In this document: positions 43,901-59,100 of the stretch, piece after piece
Layout: every line of letters begins with the position of its first letter
How positions within the stretch are numbered: position 1 is the first letter of the stretch
Notes under the pieces: generated by a model
Told to the model about the DNA's origin: nothing
Databases searched by the model: none
What the model saw: only the letters and a program-made list of their open reading frames with translations
Program-made: the position numbers and the translations under genes
Origin: Apostichopus japonicus
Lineage: Eukaryota; Echinodermata; Holothuroidea; Aspidochirotida; Stichopodidae
NCBI RefSeq assembly: GCF_037975245.1
Contig: NC_092563.1
Coordinates: 30,717,960 to 30,781,959, forward strand
DNA: 64,000 nucleotides
Direction: 5' to 3'

Positions 43901-45100
43901 CAAGAATAGTCACACACCATCAATGAAGAAAGAAAGAAAGATGATACTTCTAATGCAATACGACTAAGTACAAATCACTGAGCAGACTCTCTCTCTCTCT
44001 TTCAAGAATAGTCACACACCATCAATGAAGAAAGAAAGCAAGATGATACTTCTTGTGCAATACGACTAAGTACAAATCACTGAGCAGACTCTCTCTCTTT
44101 CAAGAATAGTCACACACCATCAATGAAGAAAGAAAGAAAGATGATACTTCTTATGCAATACGACTAAGTACAAATCACTGAGCAGACTCTCTCTCTTTCA
44201 AGAATAGTCACACACCATCAATGAAGAAAGAAAGATGATACTTCTTATGCAATACGACTAAATACAAATCACTGAGCAGACTCTCTCTCTCTTTCAAGAA
44301 TAGTCACACACCATCAATGAAGAAAGAAAGAAAGATGATACTTCTTATGCAATACGACTAAGTTCAAATCACTGAGCAGACTCTCTCTCTCTCAAGAATA
44401 GTCACACACCATCAATGAAGAAAGATGATACTTCTTATGCAATACGACTAAGTACAAATCACTGAGCAGACTCTCTCTCTCTCAAGAATAGTCACTCACC
44501 ATCAATGAAGAAAGAAAAATGATACTTCTTATGCAATACGACTAAGTACAAATCACTGAGCAGACTCTCTCTCTTTCAAGAATAGTCACTCACCATCAAT
44601 GAAGAAAGAAAGAAAGAAAGATGATACTTCTTATGCAATACGACTAAGTACAAATCACTGAGCAGACTCTCTCTCTTTCTAGAATAGTCACACACCATCA
44701 ATGAAAAAAGAAAGAAAGATGATACTTCTTATGCAATACGACTAAGTACAAATCACTGAGCAGACTCTCTCTCTCTCTCTCTCTCAAGAATAGTCACACA
44801 CCATCAATGAAGAAAGAAAGAAAAATGATACTTCTTATGCAATCCGACTAAGTAAGAAGCAGACTCTCTCTCTCTCAAGAATAGTCACTCACCATCAATG
44901 AAGAAAGAAAGATGATACTTCTTGTGCAATACGACTAAGTACAAATCACTGAGCAGACTCTCTCTCTCTCTCTCAAGAATAGTCACACACCATCAATGAA
45001 GAAAGAAAGAAAGATGATACTTCTAATGCAATACGACTAAGTACAAATCACTGAGCAGACTCTCTCTCTCTCTTTCAAGAATAGTCACACACCATCAATG
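41000..45100. repeat. Higher-order repeats of about 1.07 kb within the satellite
   Basis: The rare variant TTCTAATGCAATACG has its AATG at 41,711, 42,784, 43,952 and 45,025, spacings of 1,073, 1,168 and 1,073 bp. The blocks between carry the same sequence of unit variants, with an extra pair of units in the middle one. Confidence 0.85.
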
Positions 45101-47199
45101 AAGAAAGAAAGCAAGATGATACTTCTTGTGCAATACGACTAAGTACAAATCACTGAGCAGACTCTCTCTCTTTCAAGAATAGTCACACACCATCAATGAA
45201 GAAAGAAAGAAAGATGATACTTCTTATGCAATACGACTAAGTACAAATCACTGAGCAGACTCTCTCTCTTTCAAGAATAGTCACACACCATCAATGAAGA
45301 AAGAAAGATGATACTTCTTATGCAATACGACTAAATACAAATCACTGAGCAGACTCTCTCTCTCTTTCAAGAATAGTCACACACCATCAATGAAGAAAGA
45401 AAGAAAGATGATACTTCTTATGCAATACGACTAAGTTCAAATCACTGAGCAGACTCTCTCTCTCTCAAGAATAGTCACTCACCATCAATGAAGAAAGAAA
45501 AATGATACTTCTTATGCAATACGACTAAGTACAAATCAATGAGCAGACTCTCTCTCTTTCAAGAATAGTCACTCACCATCAATGAAGAAAGAAAGAAAGA
45601 AAGATGATACTTCTTATGCAATACGACTAAGTACAAATCACTGAGCAGACTCTCTCTCTTTCTAGAATAGTCACACACCATCAATGAAAAAAGAAAGAAA
45701 GATGATACTTCTTATGCAATACGACTAAGTACAAATCACTGAGCAGACTCTCTCTCTCTCTCTCTCTCAAGAATAGTCACACACCATCAATGAAGAAAGA
45801 AAGAAAAATGATACTTCTTATGCAATCCGACTAAGTAAGAAGCAGACTCTCTCTCTCTCAAGAATAGTCACTCACCATCAATGAAGAAAGAAAGATGATA
45901 CTTCTTGTGCAATACGACTAAGTACAAATCACTGAGCAGACTCTCTCTCTCTCTCTCAAGAATAGTCACACACCATCAATGAAGAAAGAAAGAAAAATGA
46001 TACTTCTTATGCAATCCGACTAAGTAAGAAGCAGACTCTCTCTCTCTCAAGAATAGTCACTCACCATCAATGAAGAAAGAAAGATGATACTTCTTGTGCA
46101 ATACGACTAAGTACAAATCACTGAGCAGACTCTCTCTCTTTCAAGAATAGTCACTCACCATCAATGAAGAAAGAAAGAAAGATGATACTTCTTATGCAAT
46201 ATGACTAAGTACAAATCACTGAGCAGACTCTCTCTCTCTCAAGAATAGTCACTCACCATCAATGAAGAAAGAAAGAAAGATGATACTTCTTATGCAATAC
46301 GACTAAGTACAAATCACTGAGCAGACTCTCTCTCTTTCAAGAATAGTCACACACCATCAATGAAGAAAGAAAGAAAGATGATACTTCTTATGCAATACGA
46401 CTAAGTACAAATCACTGAGCAGACTCTCTCTCTTTCAAGAATAGTCACACACCATCAATGAAGAAAGAAAGATGATACTTCTTATGCAATACGACTAAAT
46501 ACAAATCACTGAGCAGACTCTCTCTCTCTTTCAAGAATAGTCACACACCATCAATGAAGAAAGAAAGAAAGATGATACTTCTTATGCAATACGACTAAGT
46601 TCAAATCACTGAGCAGACTCTCTCTCTCTCAAGAATAGTCACTCACCATCAATGAAGAAAGAAAAATGATACTTCTTATGCAATACGACTAAGTACAAAT
46701 CACTGAGCAGACTCTCTCTCTTTCAAGAATAGTCACTCACCATCAATGAAGAAAGAAAGAAAGAAAGATGATACTTCTTATGCAATACGACTAAGTACAA
46801 ATCACTGAGCAGACTCTCTCTCTTTCTAGAATAGTCACACACCATCAATGAAAAAAGAAAGAAAGATGATACTTCTTATGCAATACGACTAAGTACAAAT
46901 CACTGAGCAGACTCTCTCTCTCTCTCTCTCTCAAGAATAGTCACACACCATCAATGAAGAAAGAAAGAAAAATGATACTTCTTATGCAATCCGACTAAGT
47001 AAGAAGCAGACTCTCTCTCTCTCAAGAATAGTCACTCACCATCAATGAAGAAAGAAAGATGATACTTCTTGTGCAATACGACTAAGTACAAATCACTGAG
47101 CAGACTCTCTCTCTCTCTCTCAAGAATAGTCACACACCATCAATGAAGAAAGAAAGAAAAATGATACTTCTTATGCAATCCGACTAAGTAAGAAGCAGA

Positions 47200-50100
47200 C
47201 TCTCTCTCTCTCAAGAATAGTCACTCACCATCAATGAAGAAAGAAAGATGATACTTCTTGTGCAATACGACTAAGTACAAATCACTGAGCAGACTCTCTC
47301 TCTCTCTCTCAAGAATAGTCACACACCATCAATGAAGAAAGAAAGAAAAATGATACTTCTTATGCAATCCGACTAAGTAAGAAGCAGACTCTCTCTCTCT
47401 CAAGAATAGTCACTCACCATCAATGAAGAAAGAAAGATGATACTTCTTGTGCAATACGACTAAGTACAAATCACTGAGCAGACTCTCTCTCTTTCAAGAA
47501 TAGTCACTCACCATCAATGAAGAAAGAAAGAAAGATGATACTTCTTATGCAATATGACTAAGTACAAATCACTAAGCAGACTCTCTCTCTCTCAAGAATA
47601 GTCACTCACCATCAATGAAGAAAGAAAGATGATACTTCTTATGCAATATGACTAAGTACAAATCACTGAGCAGACTCTCTCTCTCTCAAGAATAGTCACT
47701 CACCATCAATGAAGAAAGAAAGAAAGATGATACTTCTTATGCAATACGACTAAGTACAAATCACTGAGCAGACTCTCTCTCTTTCAAGAATAGTCACACA
47801 CCATCAATGAAGAAAGAAAGAAAGATGATACTTCTTATGCAATACGACTAAGTACAAATCACTGAGCAGACTCTCTCTCTTTCAAGAATAGTCACACACC
47901 ATCAATGAAGAAAGAAAGATGATACTTCTTATGCAATACGACTAAATACAAATCACTGAGCAGACTCTCTCTCTCTTTCAAGAATAGTCACACACCATCA
48001 ATGAAGAAAGACAGAAAGATGATACTTCTTATGCAATACGACTAAGTTCAAATCACTGAGCAGACTCTCTCTCTCTCAAGAATAGTCACTCACCATCAAT
48101 GAAGAAAGAAAAATGATACTTCTTATGCAATACGACTAAGTACAAATCACTGAGCAGACTCTCTCTCTTTCAAGAATAGTCACTCACCATCAATGAAGAA
48201 AGAAAGAAAGAAAGATGATACTTCTTATGCAATACGACTAAGTACAAATCACTGAGCAGACTCTCTCTCTTTCTAGAATAGTCACACACCATCAATGAAA
48301 AAAGAAAGAAAGATGATACTTCTTATGCAATACGACTAAGTACAAATCACTGAGCAGACTCTCTCTCTCTCTCTCTCTCAAGAATAGTCACACACCATCA
48401 ATGAAGAAAGAAAGAAAAATGATACTTCTTATGCAATCCGACTAAGTAAGAAGCAGACTCTCTCTCTCTCAAGAATAGTCACTCACCATCAATGAAGAAA
48501 GAAAGATGATACTTCTTGTGCAATACGACTAAGTACAAATCACTGAGCAGACTCTCTCTCTCTCTCTCAAGAATAGTCACACACCATCAATGAAGAAAGA
48601 AAGAAAAATGATACTTCTTATGCAATCCGACTAAGTAAGAAGCAGACTCTCTCTCTCTCAAGAATAGTCACTCACCATCAATGAAGAAAGAAAGATGATA
48701 CTTCTTGTGCAATACGACTAAGTACAAATCACTGAGCAGACTCTCTCTCTCTCTCTCAAGAATAGTCACACACCATCAATGAAGAAAGAAAGAAAAATGA
48801 TACTTCTTATGCAATCCGACTAAGTAAGAAGCAGACTCTCTCTCTCTCAAGAATAGTCACTCACCATCAATGAAGAAAGAAAGATGATACTTCTTGTGCA
48901 ATACGACTAAGTACAAATCACTGAGCAGACTCTCTCTCTTTCAAGAATAGTCACTCACCATCAATGAAGAAAGAAAGAAAGATGATACTTCTTATGCAAT
49001 ATGACTAAGTACAAATCACTGAGCAGACTCTCTCTCTCTCAAGAATAGTCACTCACCATCAATGAAGAAAGAAAGAAAGATGATACTTCTTATGCAATAC
49101 GACTAAGTACAAATCACTGAGCAGACTCTCTCTCTTTCAAGAATAGTCACTCACCATCAATGAAGAAAGAAAAATGATACTTCTTATGCAATACGACTAA
49201 GTACAAATCACTGAGCAGACTCTCTCTCTTTCAAGAATAGTCACTCACCATCAATGAAGAAAGAAAGAAAGATGATACTTCTTATGCAATACGACTAAGT
49301 ACAAATCACTGAGCAGACTCTCTCTCTTTCTAGAATAGTCACACACCATCAATGAAGAAAGAAAGAAAGATGATACTTCTTATGCAATACGACTAAGTAC
49401 AAATCACTGAGCAGACTCTCTCTCTTTCTAGAATAGTCACACACCATCAATGAAAAAAGAAAGAAAGATGATACTTCTTATGCAATACGACTAAGTACAA
49501 ATCACTGAACAGACTCTCTCTCTCTCTCTCTCTCTCTCAAGAATAGTCACACACCATCAATGAAGAAAGAAAGAAAAATGATACTTCTTATGCAATCCGA
49601 CTAAGTAAGAAGCAGACTCTCTCTCTCTCAAGAATAGTCACTCACCATCAATGAAGAAAGAAAGATGATACTTCTTGTGCAATACGACTAAGTACAAATC
49701 ACTGAGCAGACTCTCTCTCTCTCTCAAGAATAGTCACACACCATCAATGAAGAAAGAAAGAAAAATGATACTTCTTATGCAATACGACTAAGTAAGAAGC
49801 AGACTCTCTGTCTCTCAAGAATAGTCACTCACCATCAATGAAGAAAGAAAGATGATACTTCTTGTGCAATACGACTAAGTACAAATCACTGAGCAGACTC
49901 TCTCTCTCTCTCTCAAGAATAGTCACACACCATCAATGAAGAAAGAAAGAAAAATGATACTTCTTATGCAATACGACTAAGTTAGAAGCAGACTCTCTCT
50001 CTCTCAAGAATAGTCACTCACCATCAATGAAGAAAGAAAGATGATACTTCTTATGCAATATGACTAAGTACAAATCACTGAGCAGACTCTCTCTCTCTCA

Positions 50101-53100
50101 AGAATAGTCACTCACCATCAATGAAGAAAGAAAGAAAGATTATACTTCTTATGCAATACGACTAAGTACAAATCACTGAGCAGACTCTCTCTCTTTCAAG
50201 AATAGTCACTCACCATCAATGAAGAAAGAAAAATGATACTTCTTATGCAAAACGACTAAGTACAAATCACTGAGCAGACTCTCTCTCTTTCAAGAATAGT
50301 CAGTCACCATCAATGAAGAAAGAAAGAAAGAAAGATGATACTTCTTATGCAATACGACTAAGTACAAATCACTGAGCAGACTCTCTCTCTTTCTAGAATA
50401 GTCACACACCATCAATGAAGAAAGAAAGAAAGATGATACTTCTTATGCAATACGACTAAGTACAAATCACTGAGCAGACTCTCTCTCTTTCAAGAATAGT
50501 CACACACCATCAATGAAGAAAGAAAGATGATACTTCTTATGCAATACGACTAAATAAAAATCACTGAACAGACTCTCTCTCTTTCAAGAATAGTCACACA
50601 CCATCAATGAAGAAAGAAAGAAAGATGATACTTCTTGTGCAATACGACTAAGTACAAATCACTGAGCAGACTCTCTCTCTTTCAAGAATAGTCACTCACC
50701 ATCAATGAAGAGAGAAAGAAAGATGATACTTCTTATGCAATATGACTAAGTACAAATCACTGAGCAGACTCTCTCTCTCTCAAGAATAGTCACTCACCAT
50801 CAATGAAGAAAGAAAGAAAGATGATACTTCTTGTGCAATATGACTAAGTACAAATCACTGAGCAGACTCTCTCTCTCTCAAGAATAGTCACTCACCATCA
50901 ATGAAGAAAGAAAGATGATACTTCTTATGCAATATGACTAAGTACAAATCACTGAGCAGACTCTCTCTGTCTCTTTCAAGAATAGTCACACACCATCAAT
51001 GAAGAAAGAAAGAAAGATGATACTTCTTGTGCAATACGACTAAGTACGAAGCACTGAGCAGACTCTCTCTCTTTCTCAAGAATAGTCACTCACCATCAAT
51101 GAAGAAAGAAAGATGATACTTCTTATGCAATACGACTAAGAACAAATCACTGAGCAGACTCTCTCTCTCTCTTTCAAGAATAGTCACACACCATCAATGA
51201 AGAAAGAAAGAAAATGATACTTCTTGTGTAATACGACTAAGTACAAAGCACTGAGCAGACTCTCTCTCTCAAGAATAGTCACTCACCATCAATGAAGAAA
51301 GAAAGATGATACTTCTTATGCAATACGACTAAATACAAATCACTGAGCAGACTTTCTCTCTTTCAAGAATAGTCACTCACCATCAATGAAGAAAGAAAGA
51401 TGATACTTCTTATGCAATACGACTAAGTACGAAGCACTGAGCAGACTCTCTCTCTTTCAAGAATAGTCACACACCATCAATGATAAAAGAAAGAAAATGA
51501 TACTTCTTGTGTAATACGAATAAGTACAAAGCACTGAGCAGACTCTCTCTCTCTCAAGAATAGTCACTCACCATCAATGAAGAAAGAAAGATGATACTTC
51601 TTATGCAATATGACTAAGTACAAATCACTGAGCAGACTCTCTCTCTCTCAAGAATAGTCACTCACCATCAATGAAGAAAGAAAGAAAGATGATACTTCTT
51701 ATGCAATACGACTAAGTACAAATCACTGAGCAGACTCTCTCTCTTTCAAGAATAGTCACACACCATCAATGAAGAAAGAAAGAAAGATGATACTTCTTAT
51801 GCAATACGACTAAGTACAAATCACTGAGCAGACTCTCTCTCTTTCAAGAATAGTCACACACCATCAATGAAGAAAGAAAGATGATACTTCTTATGCAATA
51901 CGACTAAATACAAATCACTGAGCAGACTCTCTCTCTCTTTCAAGAATAGTCACACACCATCAATGAAGAAAGAAAGAAAGATGATACTTCTTATGCAATA
52001 CGACTAAGTTCAAATCACTGAGCAGACTCTCTCTCTCTCAAGAATAGTCACTCACCATCAATGAAGAAAGAAAAATGATACTTCTTATGCAATACGACTA
52101 AGTACAAATCACTGAGCAGACTCTCTCTCTTTCAAGAATAGTCACTCACCATCAATGAAGAAAGAAAGAAAGAAAGATGATACTTCTTATGCAATACGAC
52201 TAAGTACAAATCACTGAGCAGACTCTCTCTCTTTCTAGAATAGTCACACACCATCAATGAAAAAAGAAAGAAAGATGATACTTCTTATGCAATACGACTA
52301 AGTACAAATCACTGAGCAGACTCTCTCTCTCTCTCTCTCTCAAGAATAGTCACACACCATCAATGAAGAAAGAAAGAAAAATGATACTTCTTATGCAATC
52401 CGACTAAGTAAGAAGCAGACTCTCTCTCTCTCAAGAATAGTCACTCACCATCAATGAAGAAAGAAAGATGATACTTCTTGTGCAATACGACTAAGTACAA
52501 ATCACTGAGCAGACTCTCTCTCTCTCTCTCAAGAATAGTCACACACCATCAATGAAGAAAGAAAGAAAAATGATACTTCTTATGCAATCCGACTAAGTAA
52601 GAAGCAGACTCTCTCTCTCTCAAGAATAGTCACTCACCATCAATGAAGAAAGAAAGATGATACTTCTTGTGCAATACGACTAAGTACAAATCACTGAGCA
52701 GACTCTCTCTCTCTCTCTCAAGAATAGTCACACACCATCAATGAAGAAAGAAAGAAAAATGATACTTCTTATGCAATCCGACTAAGTAAGAAGCAGACTC
52801 TCTCTCTCTCAAGAATAGTCACTCACCATCAATGAAGAAAGAAAGATGATACTTCTTGTGCAATACGACTAAGTACAAATCACTGAGCAGACTCTCTCTC
52901 TTTCAAGAATAGTCACTCACCATCAATGAAGAAAGAAAGAAAGATGATACTTCTTATGCAATATGACTAAGTACAAATCACTGAGCAGACTCTCTCTCTC
53001 TCAAGAATAGTCACTCACCATCAATGAAGAAAGAAAGAAAGATGATACTTCTTATGCAATACGACTAAGTACAAATCACTGAGCAGACTCTCTCTCTTTC

Positions 53101-56100
53101 AAGAATAGTCACTCACCATCAATGAAGAAAGAAAAATGATACTTCTTATGCAATACGACTAAGTACAAATCACTGAGCAGACTCTCTCTCTTTCAAGAAT
53201 AGTCACTCACCATCAATGAAGAAAGAAAGAAAGAAAGATGATACTTCTTATGCAATACGACTAAGTACAAATCACTGAGCAGACTCTCTCTCTTTCTAGA
53301 ATAGTCACACACCATCAATGAAGAAAGAAAGAAAGATGATACTTCTTATGCAATACGACTAAGTACAAATCACTGAGCAGACTCTCTCTCTTTCTAGAAT
53401 AGTCACACACCATCAATGAAAAAAGAAAGAAAGATGATACTTCTTATGCAATACGACTAAGTACAAATCACTGAGCAGACTCTCTCTCTCTCTCTCTCTC
53501 TCTCAAGAATAGTCACACACCATCAATGAAGAAAGAAAGAAAAATGATACTTCTTATGCAATCCGACTAAGTAAGAAGCAGACTCTCTCTCTCTCAAGAA
53601 TAGTCACTCACCATCAATGAAGAAAGAAAGATGATACTTCTTGTGCAATACGACTAAGTACAAATCACTGAGCAGACTCTCTCTCTCTCTCAAGAATAGT
53701 CACACACCATCAATGAAGAAAGAAAGAAAAATGATACTTCTTATGCAATACGACTAAGTAAGAAGCAGACTCTCTGTCTCTCAAGAATAGTCACTCACCA
53801 TCAATGAAGAAAGAAAGATGATACTTCTTGTGCAATACGACTAAGTACAAATCACTGAGCAGACTCTCTCTCTCTCTCTCAAGAATAGTCACACACCATC
53901 AATGAAGAAAGAAAGAAAAATGATACTTCTTATGCAATCCGACTAAGTAAGAAGCAGACTCTCTCTCTCTCAAGAATAGTCACTCACCATCAATGAAGAA
54001 AGAAAGATGATACTTCTTGTGCAATACGACTAAGTACAAATCACTGAGCAGACTCTCTCTCTCTCTCAAGAATAGTCACACACCATCAATGAAGAAAGAA
54101 AGAAAAATGATACTTCTTATGCAATACGACTAAGTAAGAAGCAGACTCTCTGTCTCTCAAGAATAGTCACTCACCATCAATGAAGAAAGAAAGATGATAC
54201 TTCTTGTGCAATACGACTAAGTACAAATCACTGAGCAGACTCTCTCTCTCTCTCTCAAGAATAGTCACACACCATCAATGAAGAAAGAAAGAAAAATGAT
54301 ACTTCTTATGCAATACGACTAAGTTAGAAGCAGACTCTCTCTCTCTCAAGAATAGTCACTCACCATCAATGAAGAAAGAAAGATGATACTTCTTATGCAA
54401 TATGACTAAGTACAAATCACTGAGCAGACTCTCTCTCTCTCAAGAATAGTCACTCACCATCAATGAAGAAAGAAAGAAAGATTATACTTCTTATGCAATA
54501 CGACTAAGTACAAATCACTGAGCAGACTCTCTCTCTTTCAAGAATAGTCACTCACCATCAATGAAGAAAGAAAAATGATACTTCTTATGCAAAACGACTA
54601 AGTACAAATCACTGAGCAGACTCTCTCTCTTTCAAGAATAGTCAGTCACCATCAATGAAGAAAGAAAGAAAGAAAGATGATACTTCTTATGCAATACGAC
54701 TAAGTACAAATCACTGAGCAGACTCTCTCTCTTTCTAGAATAGTCACACACCATCAATGAAGAAAGAAAGAAAGATGATACTTCTTATGCAATACGACTA
54801 AGTACAAATCACTGAGCAGACTCTCTCTCTTTCAAGAATAGTCACACACCATCAATGAAGAAAGAAAGATGATACTTCTTATGCAATACGACTAAATAAA
54901 AATCACTGAACAGACTCTCTCTCTTTCAAGAATAGTCACACACCATCAATGAAGAAAGAAAGAAAGATGATACTTCTTGTGCAATACGACTAAGTACAAA
55001 TCACTGAGCAGACTCTCTCTCTTTCAAGAATAGTCACTCACCATCAATGAAGAGAGAAAGAAAGATGATACTTCTTATGCAATATGACTAAGTACAAATC
55101 ACTGAGCAGACTCTCTCTCTCTCAAGAATAGTCACTCACCATCAATGAAGAAAGAAAGAAAGATGATACTTCTTGTGCAATATGACTAAGTACAAATCAC
55201 TGAGCAGACTCTCTCTCTCTCAAGAATAGTCACTCACCATCAATGAAGAAAGAAAGATGATACTTCTTATGCAATATGACTAAGTACAAATCACTGAGCA
55301 GACTCTCTCTGTCTCTTTCAAGAATAGTCACACACCATCAATGAAGAAAGAAAGAAAGATGATACTTCTTGTGCAATACGACTAAGTACGAAGCACTGAG
55401 CAGACTCTCTCTCTTTCTCAAGAATAGTCACTCACCATCAATGAAGAAAGAAAGATGATACTTCTTATGCAATACGACTAAGAACAAATCACTGAGCAGA
55501 CTCTCTCTCTCTCTTTCAAGAATAGTCACACACCATCAATGAAGAAAGAAAGAAAATGATACTTCTTGTGTAATACGACTAAGTACAAAGCACTGAGCAG
55601 ACTCTCTCTCTCAAGAATAGTCACTCACCATCAATGAAGAAAGAAAGATGATACTTCTTATGCAATACGACTAAATACAAATCACTGAGCAGACTTTCTC
55701 TCTTTCAAGAATAGTCACTCACCATCAATGAAGAAAGAAAGATGATACTTCTTATGCAATACGACTAAGTACGAAGCACTGAGCAGACTCTCTCTCTTTC
55801 AAGAATAGTCACACACCATCAATGATAAAAGAAAGAAAATGATACTTCTTGTGTAATACGAATAAGTACAAAGCACTGAGCAGACTCTCTCTCTCTCAAG
55901 AATAGTCACTCACCATCAATGAAGAAAGAAAGATGATACTTCTTATGCAATATGACTAAGTACAAATCACTGAGCAGACTCTCTCTCTCTCAAGAATAGT
56001 CACTCACCATCAATGAAGAAAGAAAGAAAGATGATACTTCTTATGCAATACGACTAAGTACAAATCACTGAGCAGACTCTCTCTCTTTCAAGAATAGTCA

Positions 56101-59100
56101 CACACCATCAATGAAGAAAGAAAGAAAGATGATACTTCTTATGCAATACGACTAAGTACAAATCACTGAGCAGACTCTCTCTCTTTCAAGAATAGTCACA
56201 CACCATCAATGAAGAAAGAAAGATGATACTTCTTATGCAATACGACTAAATACAAATCACTGAGCAGACTCTCTCTCTCTTTCAAGAATAGTCACACACC
56301 ATCAATGAAGAAAGAAAGAAAGATGATACTTCTTATGCAATACGACTAAGTTCAAATCACTGAGCAGACTCTCTCTCTCTCAAGAATAGTCACTCACCAT
56401 CAATGAAGAAAGAAAAATGATACTTCTTATGCAATACGACTAAGTACAAATCACTGAGCAGACTCTCTCTCTTTCAAGAATAGTCACTCACCATCAATGA
56501 AGAAAGAAAGAAAGAAAGATGATACTTCTTATGCAATACGACTAAGTACAAATCACTGAGCAGACTCTCTCTCTTTCTAGAATAGTCACACACCATCAAT
56601 GAAAAAAGAAAGAAAGATGATACTTCTTATGCAATACGACTAAGTACAAATCACTGAGCAGACTCTCTCTCTCTCTCTCTCTCAAGAATAGTCACACACC
56701 ATCAATGAAGAAAGAAAGAAAAATGATACTTCTTATGCAATCCGACTAAGTAAGAAGCAGACTCTCTCTCTCTCAAGAATAGTCACTCACCATCAATGAA
56801 GAAAGAAAGATGATACTTCTTGTGCAATACGACTAAGTACAAATCACTGAGCAGACTCTCTCTCTCTCTCTCAAGAATAGTCACACACCATCAATGAAGA
56901 AAGAAAGAAAAATGATACTTCTTATGCAATCCGACTAAGTAAGAAGCAGACTCTCTCTCTCTCAAGAATAGTCACTCACCATCAATGAAGAAAGAAAGAT
57001 GATACTTCTTGTGCAATACGACTAAGTACAAATCACTGAGCAGACTCTCTCTCTCTCTCTCAAGAATAGTCACACACCATCAATGAAGAAAGAAAGAAAA
57101 ATGATACTTCTTATGCAATCCGACTAAGTAAGAAGCAGACTCTCTCTCTCTCAAGAATAGTCACTCACCATCAATGAAGAAAGAAAGATGATACTTCTTG
57201 TGCAATACGACTAAGTACAAATCACTGAGCAGACTCTCTCTCTTTCAAGAATAGTCACTCACCATCAATGAAGAAAGAAAGAAAGATGATACTTCTTATG
57301 CAATATGACTAAGTACAAATCACTGAGCAGACTCTCTCTCTCTCAAGAATAGTCACTCACCATCAATGAAGAAAGAAAGAAAGATGATACTTCTTATGCA
57401 ATACGACTAAGTACAAATCACTGAGCAGACTCTCTCTCTTTCAAGAATAGTCACTCACCATCAATGAAGAAAGAAAAATGATACTTCTTATGCAATACGA
57501 CTAAGTACAAATCACTGAGCAGACTCTCTCTCTTTCAAGAATAGTCACTCACCATCAATGAAGAAAGAAAGAAAGAAAGATGATACTTCTTATGCAATAC
57601 GACTAAGTACAAATCACTGAGCAGACTCTCTCTCTTTCTAGAATAGTCACACACCATCAATGAAGAAAGAAAGAAAGATGATACTTCTTATGCAATACGA
57701 CTAAGTACAAATCACTGAGCAGACTCTCTCTCTTTCTAGAATAGTCACACACCATCAATGAAAAAAGAAAGAAAGATGATACTTCTTATGCAATACGACT
57801 AAGTACAAATCACTGAGCAGACTCTCTCTCTCTCTCTCTCTCTCTCAAGAATAGTCACACACCATCAATGAAGAAAGAAAGAAAAATGATACTTCTTATG
57901 CAATCCGACTAAGTAAGAAGCAGACTCTCTCTCTCTCAAGAATAGTCACTCACCATCAATGAAGAAAGAAAGATGATACTTCTTGTGCAATACGACTAAG
58001 TACAAATCACTGAGCAGACTCTCTCTCTCTCTCAAGAATAGTCACACACCATCAATGAAGAAAGAAAGAAAAATGATACTTCTTATGCAATACGACTAAG
58101 TAAGAAGCAGACTCTCTGTCTCTCAAGAATAGTCACTCACCATCAATGAAGAAAGAAAGATGATACTTCTTGTGCAATACGACTAAGTACAAATCACTGA
58201 GCAGACTCTCTCTCTCTCTCTCAAGAATAGTCACACACCATCAATGAAGAAAGAAAGAAAAATGATACTTCTTATGCAATACGACTAAGTTAGAAGCAGA
58301 CTCTCTCTCTCTCAAGAATAGTCACTCACCATCAATGAAGAAAGAAAGATGATACTTCTTATGCAATATGACTAAGTACAAATCACTGAGCAGACTCTCT
58401 CTCTCTCAAGAATAGTCACTCACCATCAATGAAGAAAGAAAGAAAGATTATACTTCTTATGCAATACGACTAAGTACAAATCACTGAGCAGACTCTCTCT
58501 CTTTCAAGAATAGTCACTCACCATCAATGAAGAAAGAAAAATGATACTTCTTATGCAAAACGACTAAGTACAAATCACTGAGCAGACTCTCCCTCTTTCA
58601 AGAATAGTCAGTCACCATCAATGAAGAAAGAAAGAAAGAAAGATGATACTTCTGATGCAATACGACTAAGTACAAATCACTGAGCAGACTCTCTCTCTTT
58701 CTAGAATAGTCACACACCATCAATGAAGAAAGAAAGAAAGATGATACTTCTTATGCAATACGACTAAGTACAAATCACTGAGCAGACTCTCTCTCTTTCA
58801 AGAATAGTCACACACCATCAATGAAGAAAGAAAGATGATACTTCTTATGCAATACGACTAAATAAAAATCACTGAACAGACTCTCTCTCTTTCAAGAATA
58901 GTCACACACCATCAATGAAGAAAGAAAGAAAGATGATACTTCTTGTGCAATACGACTAAGTACAAATCACTGAGCAGACTCTCTCTCTTTCAAGAATAGT
59001 CACTCACCATCAATGAAGAGAGAAAGAAAGATGATACTTCTTATGCAATATGACTAAGTACAAATCACTGAGCAGACTCTCTCTCTCTCAAGAATAGTCA
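47200..59100. repeat. Higher-order repeats of about 4.3 kb within the satellite
   Basis: The rare variant GATTATACTTC has its TATAC at 50,141, 54,483 and 58,449 (4,342 and 3,966 bp apart). A second marker, AATGATAAAAGAAAG, has TGAT at 51,481 and 55,823, again 4,342 bp apart. Linked markers (CAAAACGACTAAG, GTCAGTCACC) follow in the same order each time. Confidence 0.88.
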
